NCBI GenBank assembly: GCA_022824945.1
Contig: JAJDYX010000048.1
Coordinates: forward strand, 1 to 43,588
Length of the DNA: 43,588 bases
From: Candidatus Latescibacterota bacterium
GTDB lineage: Bacteria > Latescibacterota > UBA2968
Direction of reading: 5' to 3'
Part shown: in pieces, positions 1 through 8,447 of the stretch
Numbering within the stretch: position 1 is the stretch's first letter
Layout: each line of letters opens with the position of its first letter
Made by a program: the position numbers and the translations under genes
Notes under the pieces: model-generated
Database searches by the model: none
What the model saw: the letters and a program-made list of their open reading frames with translations, nothing else
What the model was told of the DNA's origin: nothing

Positions 1-104
1 GTAATTTGTATATCTTTGGGGTAAGTCATCGTAGCCTCCAAGTTAGGGTTTATACTACTTACTTACTCACCCCTATCTTAAGACTTTTCTCGGAGCTACG
101 GTGA

Positions 105-284
105 CTTTTTCAATTTTACAGAAATATAAGGACGCTATCCATTTCGGGTGCCGTAGGCCCCACTTTGGCACGCGATTTTCCCGAGGTTGAAATCGCCACA
201 CGCACAATGCTTCGCCAGGCCTGGGTGCAGCATGAGGAAAAAATCTTGAATCGGGTGTTTTGTCTCGCCGACCCGAATGGATGA
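105..284 (+). pseudogene. Decayed N-terminal fragment of a MacB/FtsX-like ABC permease
   Basis: The frame that opens at 105 and stops at 282-284 reads, from about 138, a stretch containing SGAVGPTLARDFPEVE and later RVFCLADPN. This is the start of the periplasmic MacB-type domain and matches residues about 78-122 of the intact paralog at 4598-7009 (SGALAPALLKDFSEIQ). It lies in a different frame from the permease at 277-1974, which picks up at the equivalent of paralog residue 272. About 150 codons of the periplasmic domain are therefore missing and the frame has shifted at the junction. No recognisable remnant of the first membrane helix was found in bases 1-104. The alignment was made by eye. 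Confidence 0.6.
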
Positions 285-1974
285 AGTGCATTTGTACTCA
301 CGACGCGATTACGGGCTTCGAGACGTATTCGACCTGGAAGGACCGGTGATATATGGCACTATTGCACATGTTTATGCTGCATCTGCTATAGCCATTCTCA
401 TTTTTTTAATTGCGAGCATCAACTTCATCAATTTGACCACAGCACGAGCAGCTAACCGGGCACGTGAGGTGGGGTTGCGAAAAGTGGTCGGCGCGCATCG
501 CGTACAACTCGCTTTTCAATTTTTGGTCGAGTCGGTGATTTTCTCTGTATTGAGTTTGATTGTAGGGTTCATTGTTGTTTCTGATTTCTTACCACATTTC
601 AACGACTATACGGGCAATTTTTTGACACTGGATATCACGAGTAATATGGTGCTTGCTCTGGTTGGATTGTCTTTGGTGACAGGACTTCTTACAGGGATTT
701 ATCCAGCATTTCTTTTATCGCGGTTTCGGCCTGTTGAAGTGCTCAAAGGCACACTCGCAGCAGGTGCTCGCGGTGGGCTATTGCGCAGAGTGCTGGTGGT
801 TTTTCAGTTTAGCACATCTATTGCACTGATTGTGATCACATTGGTCGTGTTTAATCAAATGTCGTATATCCAGAATAAAGACCTGGGATTTGACAAAGAG
901 CGCGTTATTGAATCTGGTCTTTTGTGGGAATCTCGCAACTCCCGTTTGCGTGAAGACCGTTTGTGGGAGCGATACAATGTTGTCAAAGATGCGTTTTTGC
1001 AGCATCCCAATATTACGGCTGCAACAATCTCGCGTTCTTCACACGGACGCACTGCGCCACAAGCGACTTTTAGTGCTTATGAACCGGGCAAAGAAGAATT
1101 GCGTATGGGCAGGAATGAAGTAGATGAAGATTTTCTGAGTTTCTTCAATATTGAGCTTGTTGCTGGCCGCGACTTTTCAAAAGACGCAGCGAAAAGGTAT
1201 GATTCGGAATCGTTTGTGCCCCGAGATCAGTTGGACCAATTGAAAGTACACGGTCAGGCAGAATACATTCTCAATGAAACCGCTGTTAAAATGCTGGGTT
1301 GGACAGACCCCATTGGCAAACCATTTGGTGTGAAGGGGCGAAGGCCAGGGCGTGTTGTAGGCGTGGTTAAAGATTTTCACTCGCGCACATTGCACGAGCC
1401 ACTGGGGCCCATGGTTTTATATGCGAATAACGCGGTACCCAAGACACTTTATCTGAAAGTAAGCCCTCATAACTTCGATGAAACCATTGCACACATGGAA
1501 AAGGTATGGAAACATTTTTTACCGATTCGCCCTTTTGCTTACACGTTTATGAATGACAATCTGAATCAGCGATATACCCAGGAGCGGCAGTTGAGCCACG
1601 CGATAAGCGTTTTTGTTGCTCTGGCTATTTTTGTTGCCTGTCTAGGGCTATTGGGACTGGTTTCTTTTTTAGCCGAACAGCGGAAAAAGGAAGTGGGCAT
1701 TCGCAAGGTATTGGGCGCATCTGCAGGTCTTGTAGTGAGGCTGTTTTTGAAAGAGTTTATTCGCCTGGTGTTGGTCTCCTGTTTATTGGCATGGCCAATT
1801 GCCTATTGGGCAACCAATGAATGGTTACAAAATTTTGCCTATCGCATTGAGATTTCGGCACTCCCGTTTCTAATTGCCGGTGTATGTATGGTTGTCCTGA
1901 CAACAATAACAGTAGCGTATAAGGTGATCAAAGCCGCCCAGACAAATCCAATAGAAGTCTTGCGGCATGAATGA
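277..1974 (+). CDS. MacB/FtsX-like ABC transporter permease, N-terminally truncated (probably a pseudogene)
   Basis: The 565 residues contain two FtsX-type membrane blocks separated by a periplasmic MacB-like domain. The first block (about residues 28-150) has the family motif AREVGLRKVVGAHR. A helix near residue 170 follows, then the soluble domain to about 430. The last block carries KKEVGIRKVLGAS and ends in the standard C-terminus NPIEVLRHE. The intact paralog at 4598 has 803 residues, so the first helix and first soluble part are missing here. Related sequence in another frame just upstream (105-284) shows that the gene has decayed. The ATG at 277 lacks a convincing Shine-Dalgarno site and is only the first Met of the open frame. 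Such permeases move lipids, peptides or drugs across the inner membrane with a separate ATPase; the substrate is unknown. Function is doubtful. Confidence 0.75.
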   Translation: MDEVHLYSRRDYGLRDVFDLEGPVIYGTIAHVYAASAIAILIFLIASINFINLTTARAANRAREVGLRKVVGAHRVQLAFQFLVESVIFSVLSLIVGFIVVSDFLPHFNDYTGNFLTLDITSNMVLALVGLSLVTGLLTGIYPAFLLSRFRPVEVLKGTLAAGARGGLLRRVLVVFQFSTSIALIVITLVVFNQMSYIQNKDLGFDKERVIESGLLWESRNSRLREDRLWERYNVVKDAFLQHPNITAATISRSSHGRTAPQATFSAYEPGKEELRMGRNEVDEDFLSFFNIELVAGRDFSKDAAKRYDSESFVPRDQLDQLKVHGQAEYILNETAVKMLGWTDPIGKPFGVKGRRPGRVVGVVKDFHSRTLHEPLGPMVLYANNAVPKTLYLKVSPHNFDETIAHMEKVWKHFLPIRPFAYTFMNDNLNQRYTQERQLSHAISVFVALAIFVACLGLLGLVSFLAEQRKKEVGIRKVLGASAGLVVRLFLKEFIRLVLVSCLLAWPIAYWATNEWLQNFAYRIEISALPFLIAGVCMVVLTTITVAYKVIKAAQTNPIEVLRHE

Positions 1975-2074
1975 TTACACCTCTGCCAATCCCTGGACCT
2001 CACCCCCTTTCTATATGGATTACGATATCCTGGACAATGTTGACAAATTTTTGGAATGTGGATAGATTTTCCAG

Positions 2075-2104
2075 TTGACAAGAAACTATATCTCCAGATA
2101 TACA
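2075..2104 (+). promoter_or_regulatory. Sigma-70-type promoter with overlapping palindromic operator
   Basis: TTGACA at 2075-2080 is followed 18 bp later by TATACA at 2099-2104. The perfect 7-bp inverted repeat TATATCT-CC-AGATATA (2087-2102) covers the spacer and the start of the -10 box, a position typical of an autorepressor operator. The DUF433 gene starts 43 bp downstream. A second, weaker candidate (TTGACA at 2040-2045, TAGATT at 2063-2068, 17-bp spacing) lies just upstream. The promoter is read from the sequence; its regulator is inferred. Confidence 0.5.
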
Positions 2105-2146
2105 AACACTGCCTCAATGATTTCAATTTAGAACTGAGGACATACC

Positions 2147-2329
2147 ATGCCTGACTTAGACCGCATTGAAATCAATCCCAAGGTGATGATGGGAAAACCC
2201 GTAGTGAAAGGGACGCGCATTCCAGTCGATCTGATTTTGAGAAAACTGGGGGAAGGAGCATCAGAAGACGATTTGCTTGACGCTTATCCCCGGCTCACAT
2301 TAGAAGATATACGCGCTGCATTGCATTGA
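2147..2329 (+). CDS. DUF433 family small protein (antitoxin-like)
   Basis: This 60-residue protein matches the DUF433 pattern along its length: an N-terminal strand (RIEINPKVMMGKPVVKGTRIPV), then a helix-turn-helix-like part (LILRKLGEGASEDDLLDAYPRLTLEDIRAAL). DUF433 proteins are usually about 75 residues and often sit before a DUF5615 PIN-like toxin, for which they are thought to act as DNA-binding antitoxins. Here the protein stops right after the RAAL helix, and no DUF5615 gene can be seen in the 400 bases that follow. It is therefore an orphan or the remains of a toxin-antitoxin pair. A GAGGA Shine-Dalgarno site precedes the ATG. The palindrome in its promoter fits self-repression. Confidence 0.8.
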   Translation: MPDLDRIEINPKVMMGKPVVKGTRIPVDLILRKLGEGASEDDLLDAYPRLTLEDIRAALH

Positions 2330-2589
2330 ACCCGGGCATATTCGTATCAACAGGAGTACTGTTGAATAACGAATGCCGCATAACCTTGTAAAAGTCCCAC
2401 AAGGTCATATCCCCATCAAAAGAAATCGCTGAAACTCGCAAGATCCCTCCTCTCATTCTCTCGATTATTCCCTTAATTTGCTATGACCATTTGAGCCAAT
2501 TTGGGGTTGATTGAGCATAGCCAACCCCATTGAGATAAACATTTAACCTGTAATTTCTATACCCAGCCACAACATTTGAATGCGCCTGA

Positions 2590-2628
2590 GTGTTCATTTT
2601 CGGACACCACTGTATCAAAATCGGACAC
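2590..2628 (+). promoter_or_regulatory. Paired upstream activator-like sites for a sigma-54 enhancer-binding protein
   Basis: GTGTTC-N6-GGACAC (2590-2607) is an imperfect inverted repeat. A second copy with the same right half, TGTAT-N7-GGACAC (2611-2628), follows with its GGACAC half-site exactly 21 bp further on, two helical turns. Both lie about 65-100 bp upstream of the sigma-54 -24 element, the usual distance for NtrC-type activators. No activator gene lies in the window. The repeat is observed; its role is inferred. Confidence 0.5.
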
Positions 2629-2692
2629 TTTTTAAGACGTCAATCCTAAGCAATTTTCATAACCTGTTGTTATATCAATACTTGACTTTCTC

Positions 2693-2706
2693 GGCACAGT
2701 TTTTGC
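2693..2706 (+). promoter_or_regulatory. Sigma-54 (RpoN) promoter of the ABC exporter operon
   Basis: TCGGCACAGTTTTTGCTT places GG at 2693-2694 and GC at 2705-2706 with exactly 10 bases between. This matches the -24/-12 consensus TGGCAC-N5-TTGC closely. Transcription would begin near 2718, giving a leader of about 40 bases to the ATG at 2758. With the two phased sites upstream, this suggests that the exporter and the permease at 4598 are switched on by an NtrC-family activator, probably in response to envelope or chemical stress. Confidence 0.7.
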
Positions 2707-2757
2707 TTTAAAATAGGTAATCCAGAGACTACTATGGTTGCCTATAAGGAAATAGAA

Positions 2758-4548
2758 ATGCAAAAACCGCCATCCTCTCTACCCGCTTTTCTATGGCACT
2801 TCCTGCGTCCCCATAGACTGGGCGTTTTGGGATTAGTTGGTACGGGCGTCTTTTGGGCATTGGAAATGTCTTTCAAACCCTATTTGGTCAAATTGCTCAT
2901 CGACGGCATTGTGGCTTATGGAGAAACGGCGGAAAATTTATTTAATCTGGTCGTTTTACCGGCAATTTTCTATGTGGCGTTATTGGAAGCGAACAATTTC
3001 AACTATAGAATGATGGATTTTATAAAGTTGCGGCTGATACCCAATTTAGAAAGAGATATCTCTGCCAGCATGTTCGATTACCTGGAGCGACATTCGTACC
3101 GGTATTTTCAGAACCAATTTGCAGGAAACCTTTCAAACAAGGTTATGGATATGGCAAGGGGAGCAGGAACGATTGTGGAGAGAATGGAGACATTTTTTTC
3201 TCACTTCACTGCACTGATTATTGCATCCATCCTGCTTTTCTTTATTCATCCATTTTTTGCACTCGCTTTTGTTCTTTGGGCCGCTCTATTCCTATCCGGT
3301 ACTGTATTTCTCTCAAAGAGATCACACCAGTATTCAACCATGGCATCCGAGTCGCGCAGCATTGTAATGGGAAGAATCGTGGACAGTCTTACCAATGTCA
3401 TCAATATCCATCTCTTCGCACGCAACAAGTACGAAAAGGAATATCTACATGGATACTTAAATGATGCAATGGAAAAAGACCGACGACTGAGGTGGTACCT
3501 GTTCAAGATCAAATATCTACAAGGATTTTCAATTACCTTGCTGGTAGGGGGTTGGCTCTTCTTCCTCGTCTATTACTATTCCCAAGGACTGATCACCATT
3601 GGAGATTTTACGTTTGTTCTTACACTGGCAATGACGATTGTATGGGAAGTATGGAGATTGGCAGACTCACTTGTAGGATTTTCGCAAGAACTGGGAGTTT
3701 GCAGACAGGCCATTGCCATCGTAACAATTCCTCACGAGATAGTAGATGCTCCCAGAGCCAAACGGCTGAACATTTCAGACGGCGCGATTGTTTTCGACAA
3801 AGTCAGCTTCCACTACGTTCCGGGTCGTGATATTTTTCAAGATAAAACAATAGAAATTCAGGGAGGTCAGAGAGTTGGTCTGGTTGGGTCCTCTGGCGTC
3901 GGCAAAACCACATTTGTCAATTTGATTCTTCGCTTCTTCGATGTGCAGAAGGGACATATTCGGATTGATGGACAAGATATCAGCCAGGTCAAGCGAGAGT
4001 CTCTCCACGAGCAAATAGCGATGATACCGCAAGATCCCGGTTTATTTCACCGCACATTGATGGAGAACATACGCTATGGTCGATTAGATGCGACAGATGA
4101 AGAAGTGATTGAGGCTTCTCAAAAGGGGCACTGCCACGAATTTATCGAGCAGATTGAAGGCGGCTATCAGGCACTGGTTGGAGAACGTGGCATTAAACTT
4201 TCAGGCGGACAGCGTCAAAGGATCGCCATTTCAAGAGCTATATTGAAAAACTCTCCAATCCTCATCTTAGATGAGGCGACATCAGCCCTTGATTCAATTA
4301 CAGAAAAATACATTCAGAAAAGCCTGGAAGACCTCATGAGAGACCGGACAACCATTGCTATCGCCCACCGCCTATCAACGCTTGCCACAATGGACCGCAT
4401 CCTGGTGTTCAAAGATGGACAGATTGTTGAGGATGGTACACACGCAGAACTTTTGGAACAGAAAAGTCACTATTTCCATTTGTGGCGTATGCAGGTCGGA
4501 GGTTTTTTGCCGGGGGAAATGAACAATGGTGAAAATTCAATAGTGTGA
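2758..4548 (+). CDS. ABC exporter, fused membrane and ATPase domains (MsbA/MdlB-like)
   Basis: This is a complete half-transporter of 596 residues. The N-terminal 320 residues form a six-helix ABC exporter domain and the C-terminal half is the ATPase. Visible motifs are Walker A GSSGVGKT (residues 377-384), a Q-loop in IPQDPGLF, the signature LSGGQRQR (from 481), Walker B ILILDEATSALD (about 501-512) and the H-loop IAHRLST. It would work as a homodimer in the inner membrane, exporting a lipid, peptide or drug; the substrate cannot be told. The ATG at 2758 is preferred over the one at 2734 because AAGGA (2746-2750) lies 7 bases before it and because 2734 would leave a leader of only about 16 bases. 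Its downstream partner is the permease at 4598, under the same sigma-54 promoter. Confidence 0.93.
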   Translation: MQKPPSSLPAFLWHFLRPHRLGVLGLVGTGVFWALEMSFKPYLVKLLIDGIVAYGETAENLFNLVVLPAIFYVALLEANNFNYRMMDFIKLRLIPNLERDISASMFDYLERHSYRYFQNQFAGNLSNKVMDMARGAGTIVERMETFFSHFTALIIASILLFFIHPFFALAFVLWAALFLSGTVFLSKRSHQYSTMASESRSIVMGRIVDSLTNVINIHLFARNKYEKEYLHGYLNDAMEKDRRLRWYLFKIKYLQGFSITLLVGGWLFFLVYYYSQGLITIGDFTFVLTLAMTIVWEVWRLADSLVGFSQELGVCRQAIAIVTIPHEIVDAPRAKRLNISDGAIVFDKVSFHYVPGRDIFQDKTIEIQGGQRVGLVGSSGVGKTTFVNLILRFFDVQKGHIRIDGQDISQVKRESLHEQIAMIPQDPGLFHRTLMENIRYGRLDATDEEVIEASQKGHCHEFIEQIEGGYQALVGERGIKLSGGQRQRIAISRAILKNSPILILDEATSALDSITEKYIQKSLEDLMRDRTTIAIAHRLSTLATMDRILVFKDGQIVEDGTHAELLEQKSHYFHLWRMQVGGFLPGEMNNGENSIV

Positions 4549-4597
4549 CACACCGTTTCTGAGCGATTTGATATACAGCATGAAGGAGACATTCGCA

Positions 4598-7009
4598 ATG
4601 TTTGAAAACTATCTAAAAGTTGCAGTTCGAAACCTGATTAAGTTCAAGATGTTTTCGTTCCTGAATATCAGTGGTTTAGCTATCGGGATGGCATGCTGTA
4701 TTTTGGCTTTTCTATATATACAGGATGAAATAGGGTACGACCAGTTCCACGAAAAAAACAATCGCATTTACAGGGTGCTGAGAGAAAGGGAAGCCAATAG
4801 CGGAGAGTCTCACACGCAACCGGGCACTTCAGGTGCGCTTGCACCGGCTCTGCTGAAAGATTTTTCAGAAATACAAAATGCCGTCCGTACCTGGGACATT
4901 GATACCTGGATAAACTATAAAGACAAATGGTTTCAACAAAAATTTATGATGACCGATTCTAAAATCTTTGAAATCTTCTCCTTTCCTTTCTTAAAAGGCG
5001 ATCCGAAGACAGCTCTGGTGGAACCTTATACCATTGTTCTCACCCAGGAAATGGCAAATAAATTCTTCCCTGACGAAGATCCCATAGGCCGAACAATCAC
5101 CGTTGAACACCGATATTTTAGAGGGGACTACAAAATCACAGGTGTCTTGGAAGATATACCAATAAATTCGACAATTCTATTCGATTGTCTCGCTTCGTCT
5201 GTATCATCGGAATGGAGACAAAAAGAATTTGCTGGCATCGTGTGGGAAAGGTGGCAACGTGAGAGTGGTTGGTTGCCAATAGAAACTTTTATTTTGCTAC
5301 AAAAAGAGTATCCACCTTCCAAATTGGAACAAAAATTGAGCGATTTTATGCTTCGTTATATGGGGGAAGAAGTCCAATCACGCAATGCCTATCACCTTCA
5401 GCCGATCAACCGCATCCACCTCTATTCCAACGTAGATCACGGTATGACCATGTATAGCGACATCTCGTATATCTACTTACTCTCTACACTTGCTTTTTTT
5501 ATTTTGCTCCTTGCCTGTATCAATTTTGTAAATCTCGCTACGGCACGCGCCACCACCAGGGCAGTGGAAGTAGGTATGCGGAAAGTAGTAGGTGCTAACC
5601 GGCGGATATTGATTGTACAATTTTTGGGAGAATCCTTTCTACTATCATTATTTGGCCTCTTGTTGGCATTGAGTTTTGTCGAGCTTTTCCTGCCTACCTT
5701 TAATGCCTTTACACTTAAGGCATTGTCACTAAATATTCAGAACGGACTTTTACTGGTCGGATTATCCGGTATTACGATATTGGTCGGGCTGTTTTCTGGA
5801 ATTTATCCTGCTTTTGTTTTATCTGCCTTTGAGCCTATGGAAATTCTCAAAGGAGGTACGTTAGTTTCCACTAAAAACAGCACCCGATTCCGAAAGGGAT
5901 TGGTTATTTTTCAATCCTCAATTTCTGTTATATGTATCATCGGCACGATAACCGTCTTCAATCAAATGAACTATATGAGGAATAAAGACCTCGGTTTCGA
6001 CAAAGATTACGTCATGGTTCTGGAGTTATACATGACGGATCGAGCATTGGCGAGCAATTACCGTGCAATACACCAGGAATTTCTAAAACATCCAGATATA
6101 TTGGCGGCAACCGCTTCTCATTCATTGCCCAATATTTGGTCGGCAGAGCGCTGGGTGGTTTACCCAGAAGGAAGCAATTCGGATGGCTGGGAGATGAGTA
6201 TATTGGCCGTTGATGAGGACTTTCTGGGCTTTTTTGACATCGAAATTAAAGAAGGCCGAAATTTTTCAAGCGACATTGGACGCGACACCACAAGTGCCTA
6301 TATCCTGAATGAAACGGCGGTCAAACAACTGGGCTGGGAGAAGCCAATTGGCAAACGGTTTGAGTGGAATGATAGGCCCGGAAAAGTAATTGGCGTTGTC
6401 GAGGATTTTCATATGCAATCTTTGCACGAAAAAATAGGACCTGTTTTCGTCTGCATGTGGGTTCCCAAATGGAATAATCTCTCCCTCAAAATTCGGAAAG
6501 ATAATATTGCCAACACGATCCAATTCGTGGAAAATCAGTGGAAACGACTAATCCCAAACCTTCCCTTCAACTTTTATTTTTTAGATGAAAACATAGATAA
6601 ATTGAATTATGAGGCCGAGATGAAATTAGAAAAAATGCTCCGATTAGCGTCATTGATTACAATTTTTGTAGCTTGTCTGGGATTATTTGGGCTAACTGCA
6701 TTTACCGTACAATATCGCACTCACGAAATGAGTATCCGAAAAGTACTGGGTGCTTCTAAGTTCAACATCTGGTGGTTGCTCGTGAAGGATTTTTTAGGAC
6801 TCATTTTATTGACCAATATCATTGCATGGCCCATAGCTTTTTTCGTCATGGAGGCCTGGTTGCAGGATTTTCATTATCGCGTTCAGGTGGATCTTATAAC
6901 GCTAATCCTGGGCGGTGGAATATCCCTGATGATTGCCCTGCTTACCATCGTCTATCATACCCTGAAAACTGCCCTACTAAATCCCATTCATCAGTTGCGT
7001 TACAAGTGA
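4598..7009 (+). CDS. MacB/FtsX-like ABC transporter permease, full length
   Basis: The 803 residues have the complete layout of the large FCB-type permeases. There is an N-terminal helix (MFENYLKVAVRNLIKFK, then FLNISGLAIGMACCILAFLY), a MacB-type soluble domain (about 45-270), a first FtsX block with VEVGMRKVVGANR, a second helix and soluble domain (about 425-665), and a last FtsX block with HEMSIRKVLGASKF ending in NPIHQLRYK. The ATG at 4598 is chosen because AAGGAG (4583-4588) precedes it and because MFENYLKVAVRN is the usual start of the family; the in-frame ATG at 4568 has no such site. It follows the exporter by 49 bases, presumably in one operon. No separate MacB ATPase gene is in the window, so its energy partner is unknown. 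It is the intact version of the decayed gene at 277-1974. Confidence 0.9.
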   Translation: MFENYLKVAVRNLIKFKMFSFLNISGLAIGMACCILAFLYIQDEIGYDQFHEKNNRIYRVLREREANSGESHTQPGTSGALAPALLKDFSEIQNAVRTWDIDTWINYKDKWFQQKFMMTDSKIFEIFSFPFLKGDPKTALVEPYTIVLTQEMANKFFPDEDPIGRTITVEHRYFRGDYKITGVLEDIPINSTILFDCLASSVSSEWRQKEFAGIVWERWQRESGWLPIETFILLQKEYPPSKLEQKLSDFMLRYMGEEVQSRNAYHLQPINRIHLYSNVDHGMTMYSDISYIYLLSTLAFFILLLACINFVNLATARATTRAVEVGMRKVVGANRRILIVQFLGESFLLSLFGLLLALSFVELFLPTFNAFTLKALSLNIQNGLLLVGLSGITILVGLFSGIYPAFVLSAFEPMEILKGGTLVSTKNSTRFRKGLVIFQSSISVICIIGTITVFNQMNYMRNKDLGFDKDYVMVLELYMTDRALASNYRAIHQEFLKHPDILAATASHSLPNIWSAERWVVYPEGSNSDGWEMSILAVDEDFLGFFDIEIKEGRNFSSDIGRDTTSAYILNETAVKQLGWEKPIGKRFEWNDRPGKVIGVVEDFHMQSLHEKIGPVFVCMWVPKWNNLSLKIRKDNIANTIQFVENQWKRLIPNLPFNFYFLDENIDKLNYEAEMKLEKMLRLASLITIFVACLGLFGLTAFTVQYRTHEMSIRKVLGASKFNIWWLLVKDFLGLILLTNIIAWPIAFFVMEAWLQDFHYRVQVDLITLILGGGISLMIALLTIVYHTLKTALLNPIHQLRYK

Positions 7010-7077
7010 TTGCCCCTGGGATGCTATTGCCATTAAAACTGACGTCTTCCGCGTTAGTGGATAAGGGATAAACGCCA

Positions 7078-7638
7078 ATGAACAGTAAGAAATCCCAAAC
7101 CAGCAAACAGCCTTTGCTCGGGTTGAAGCGTGGGGAGTTGCGCGTTTCCCCTTATCGGGAAAAATGGAAAAACTTATTCGAAATAGAAAAGAGGGATATT
7201 GAAAAAGCAATAGGAGATTACATCGAGGACATACAGCATGTCGGCAGCACATCAATTCCGGGGATGTCTGCCAAGCCAATTCTGGACATTGCAATCGCCG
7301 TCAAAAACTTTGAGAAAGCCAGAATATGTATAGAACCACTTTGTAAAATGGGGTACACTTTCAAAAGAGAGAATGGCATACCTCGCAGACACTACTTTCT
7401 AAAAGGCGAGCCTTGCACCCACCACATCCACATGCTCGAAAAAGATAGCGAAGAATGGGAAAAGCTGATCTTATTTCGAGACTATCTGAGATCGCATCAA
7501 AACACCGCCGAAGAATACAACCAATTAAAACGCGAACTATCTGAAAGACTGCAAGGAGACCGAAAAGCCTATCAGGATGCAAAGGGTGATTTCGTTGAGG
7601 CAGTCATACGAAAAAGCCGCCTAATCACCCACCCTTGA
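7078..7638 (+). CDS. GrpB family protein (UPF0157, nucleotidyltransferase fold)
   Basis: The 186 residues show the GrpB signature HVGSTSIPGMSAKPILDI (residues 54-71), whose GS and D correspond to the nucleotidyltransferase-fold motif. Another family hallmark is the HYFLKGEPCTHHIHM region followed by LILFRDYLRSH. The length is normal for the family. The cellular role of GrpB proteins is not established; some are fused to CoaE and others stand alone. An AAGGGA site precedes the ATG. The last 18 bases overlap the 3' end of the convergent gene at 7621. Composition still resembles the AT-richer genes upstream. Confidence 0.88.
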   Translation: MNSKKSQTSKQPLLGLKRGELRVSPYREKWKNLFEIEKRDIEKAIGDYIEDIQHVGSTSIPGMSAKPILDIAIAVKNFEKARICIEPLCKMGYTFKRENGIPRRHYFLKGEPCTHHIHMLEKDSEEWEKLILFRDYLRSHQNTAEEYNQLKRELSERLQGDRKAYQDAKGDFVEAVIRKSRLITHP

Positions 7639-8436
7639 AGACCTCACATACAACGCCTCAAAGCGATCCTTCGCCTCCCATCCCAACAACCGCTTCGCCT
7701 TATCTGGCCGATACTTATCGTGCGGCAACCGCGCGCAAATGAAAAAATTCTCATAAGGCGACGGCATCTCGGGCGCTCGCAACCCGCACAAAAATGCCGT
7801 ACCCGTATCCTCCCACGACGTCGAATAGGGATTCACACCCCGCCCATGTTCCTCGGGCAACACCTCTCCCGGTCGAAAACCCGTATAAACAAACGTCAGC
7901 ACCTCCAGACCCTCGCGCTCGGCAAAAACGCGCGTCACATGCCCACCCAGAAACTTGGTCAGCGCGTAGAGATCATCGCCAGGATGCAGCGGAATATCGG
8001 CATCCAATTGAAAATCGTGCCAATAATCGGCATTGTGGTCCAGCGAAGTGTGAAAAGGTCCCGTGTGGATCAACCGCTTAATCCCACATGCCACGCAAGC
8101 CTTAGCCACATTGTACGCACCCACCATATTCACCTGAAAAGCCAGCACCGGATGTGGCCGAATCACAGACACATTGATCGCCGCATCCATCCCCTTGCAC
8201 GCAGCCAGCACCTGCTCGTAATCCGTAATATCCACAACCCGATTCTCGTGCGGTGGCCCCAATACCTCTGGAAGCGGCGCCCGTGGACTCTGCGGCGGCG
8301 AAACCGCGATCTCTGTCATAGGCTTGAGATCGGTCACCCGCAAAGTATAGTGGCCTTTAAGCGCAGAAATCGCCGCTGCACCCACCGGACCACCCGCCCC
8401 AAACAACACCACATTACCCTCATTTACAGTCGCCAT
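7621..8436 (-). CDS. NAD(P)-dependent epimerase/dehydratase (extended SDR)
   Basis: This 271-residue Rossmann-fold protein has the dinucleotide motif GAGGPVG (13-19), an acidic end to strand 2 (RVTDLKP), and the SDR catalytic pair YALTK (Y157, K161) with a Thr in the IHTGPFH strand near residue 125. It probably oxidises, epimerises or dehydrates a sugar or sugar acid in the cytoplasm. The start is the ATG at 8436, because GAGGGG lies 7 bases before it; the upstream in-frame TTG at 8451 overlaps the end of the neighbour and lacks a site. It follows the related gene at 8448-9017 by 11 bases, so the two are almost certainly co-transcribed. The C-rich cluster on the other strand suggests a role in the same sugar pathway. 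Confidence 0.87.
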   Translation of the reverse strand: MATVNEGNVVLFGAGGPVGAAAISALKGHYTLRVTDLKPMTEIAVSPPQSPRAPLPEVLGPPHENRVVDITDYEQVLAACKGMDAAINVSVIRPHPVLAFQVNMVGAYNVAKACVACGIKRLIHTGPFHTSLDHNADYWHDFQLDADIPLHPGDDLYALTKFLGGHVTRVFAEREGLEVLTFVYTGFRPGEVLPEEHGRGVNPYSTSWEDTGTAFLCGLRAPEMPSPYENFFICARLPHDKYRPDKAKRLLGWEAKDRFEALYVRSSRVGD

Positions 8437-8447
8437 AACATTTCCCC

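Larger units (their letters stand above)
2330..2757. other. Intergenic region with sigma-54 control elements only
   Basis: About 430 bases separate the DUF433 gene from the ABC exporter. The first 250 hold no open frame with recognisable similarity on either strand, no DUF5615 remnant and no RNA gene that could be recognised. The last 170 hold the activator-like sites (2590-2628) and the sigma-54 promoter (2693-2706) described separately, followed by the exporter leader. Confidence 0.6.

Noticed and set aside
167..180. TTGGCACGCGATTTTC resembles the -24 half of a sigma-54 promoter before the first permease.
   Set aside because: The position of the -12 GC reads TC, and the sequence lies inside a recognisable coding remnant.
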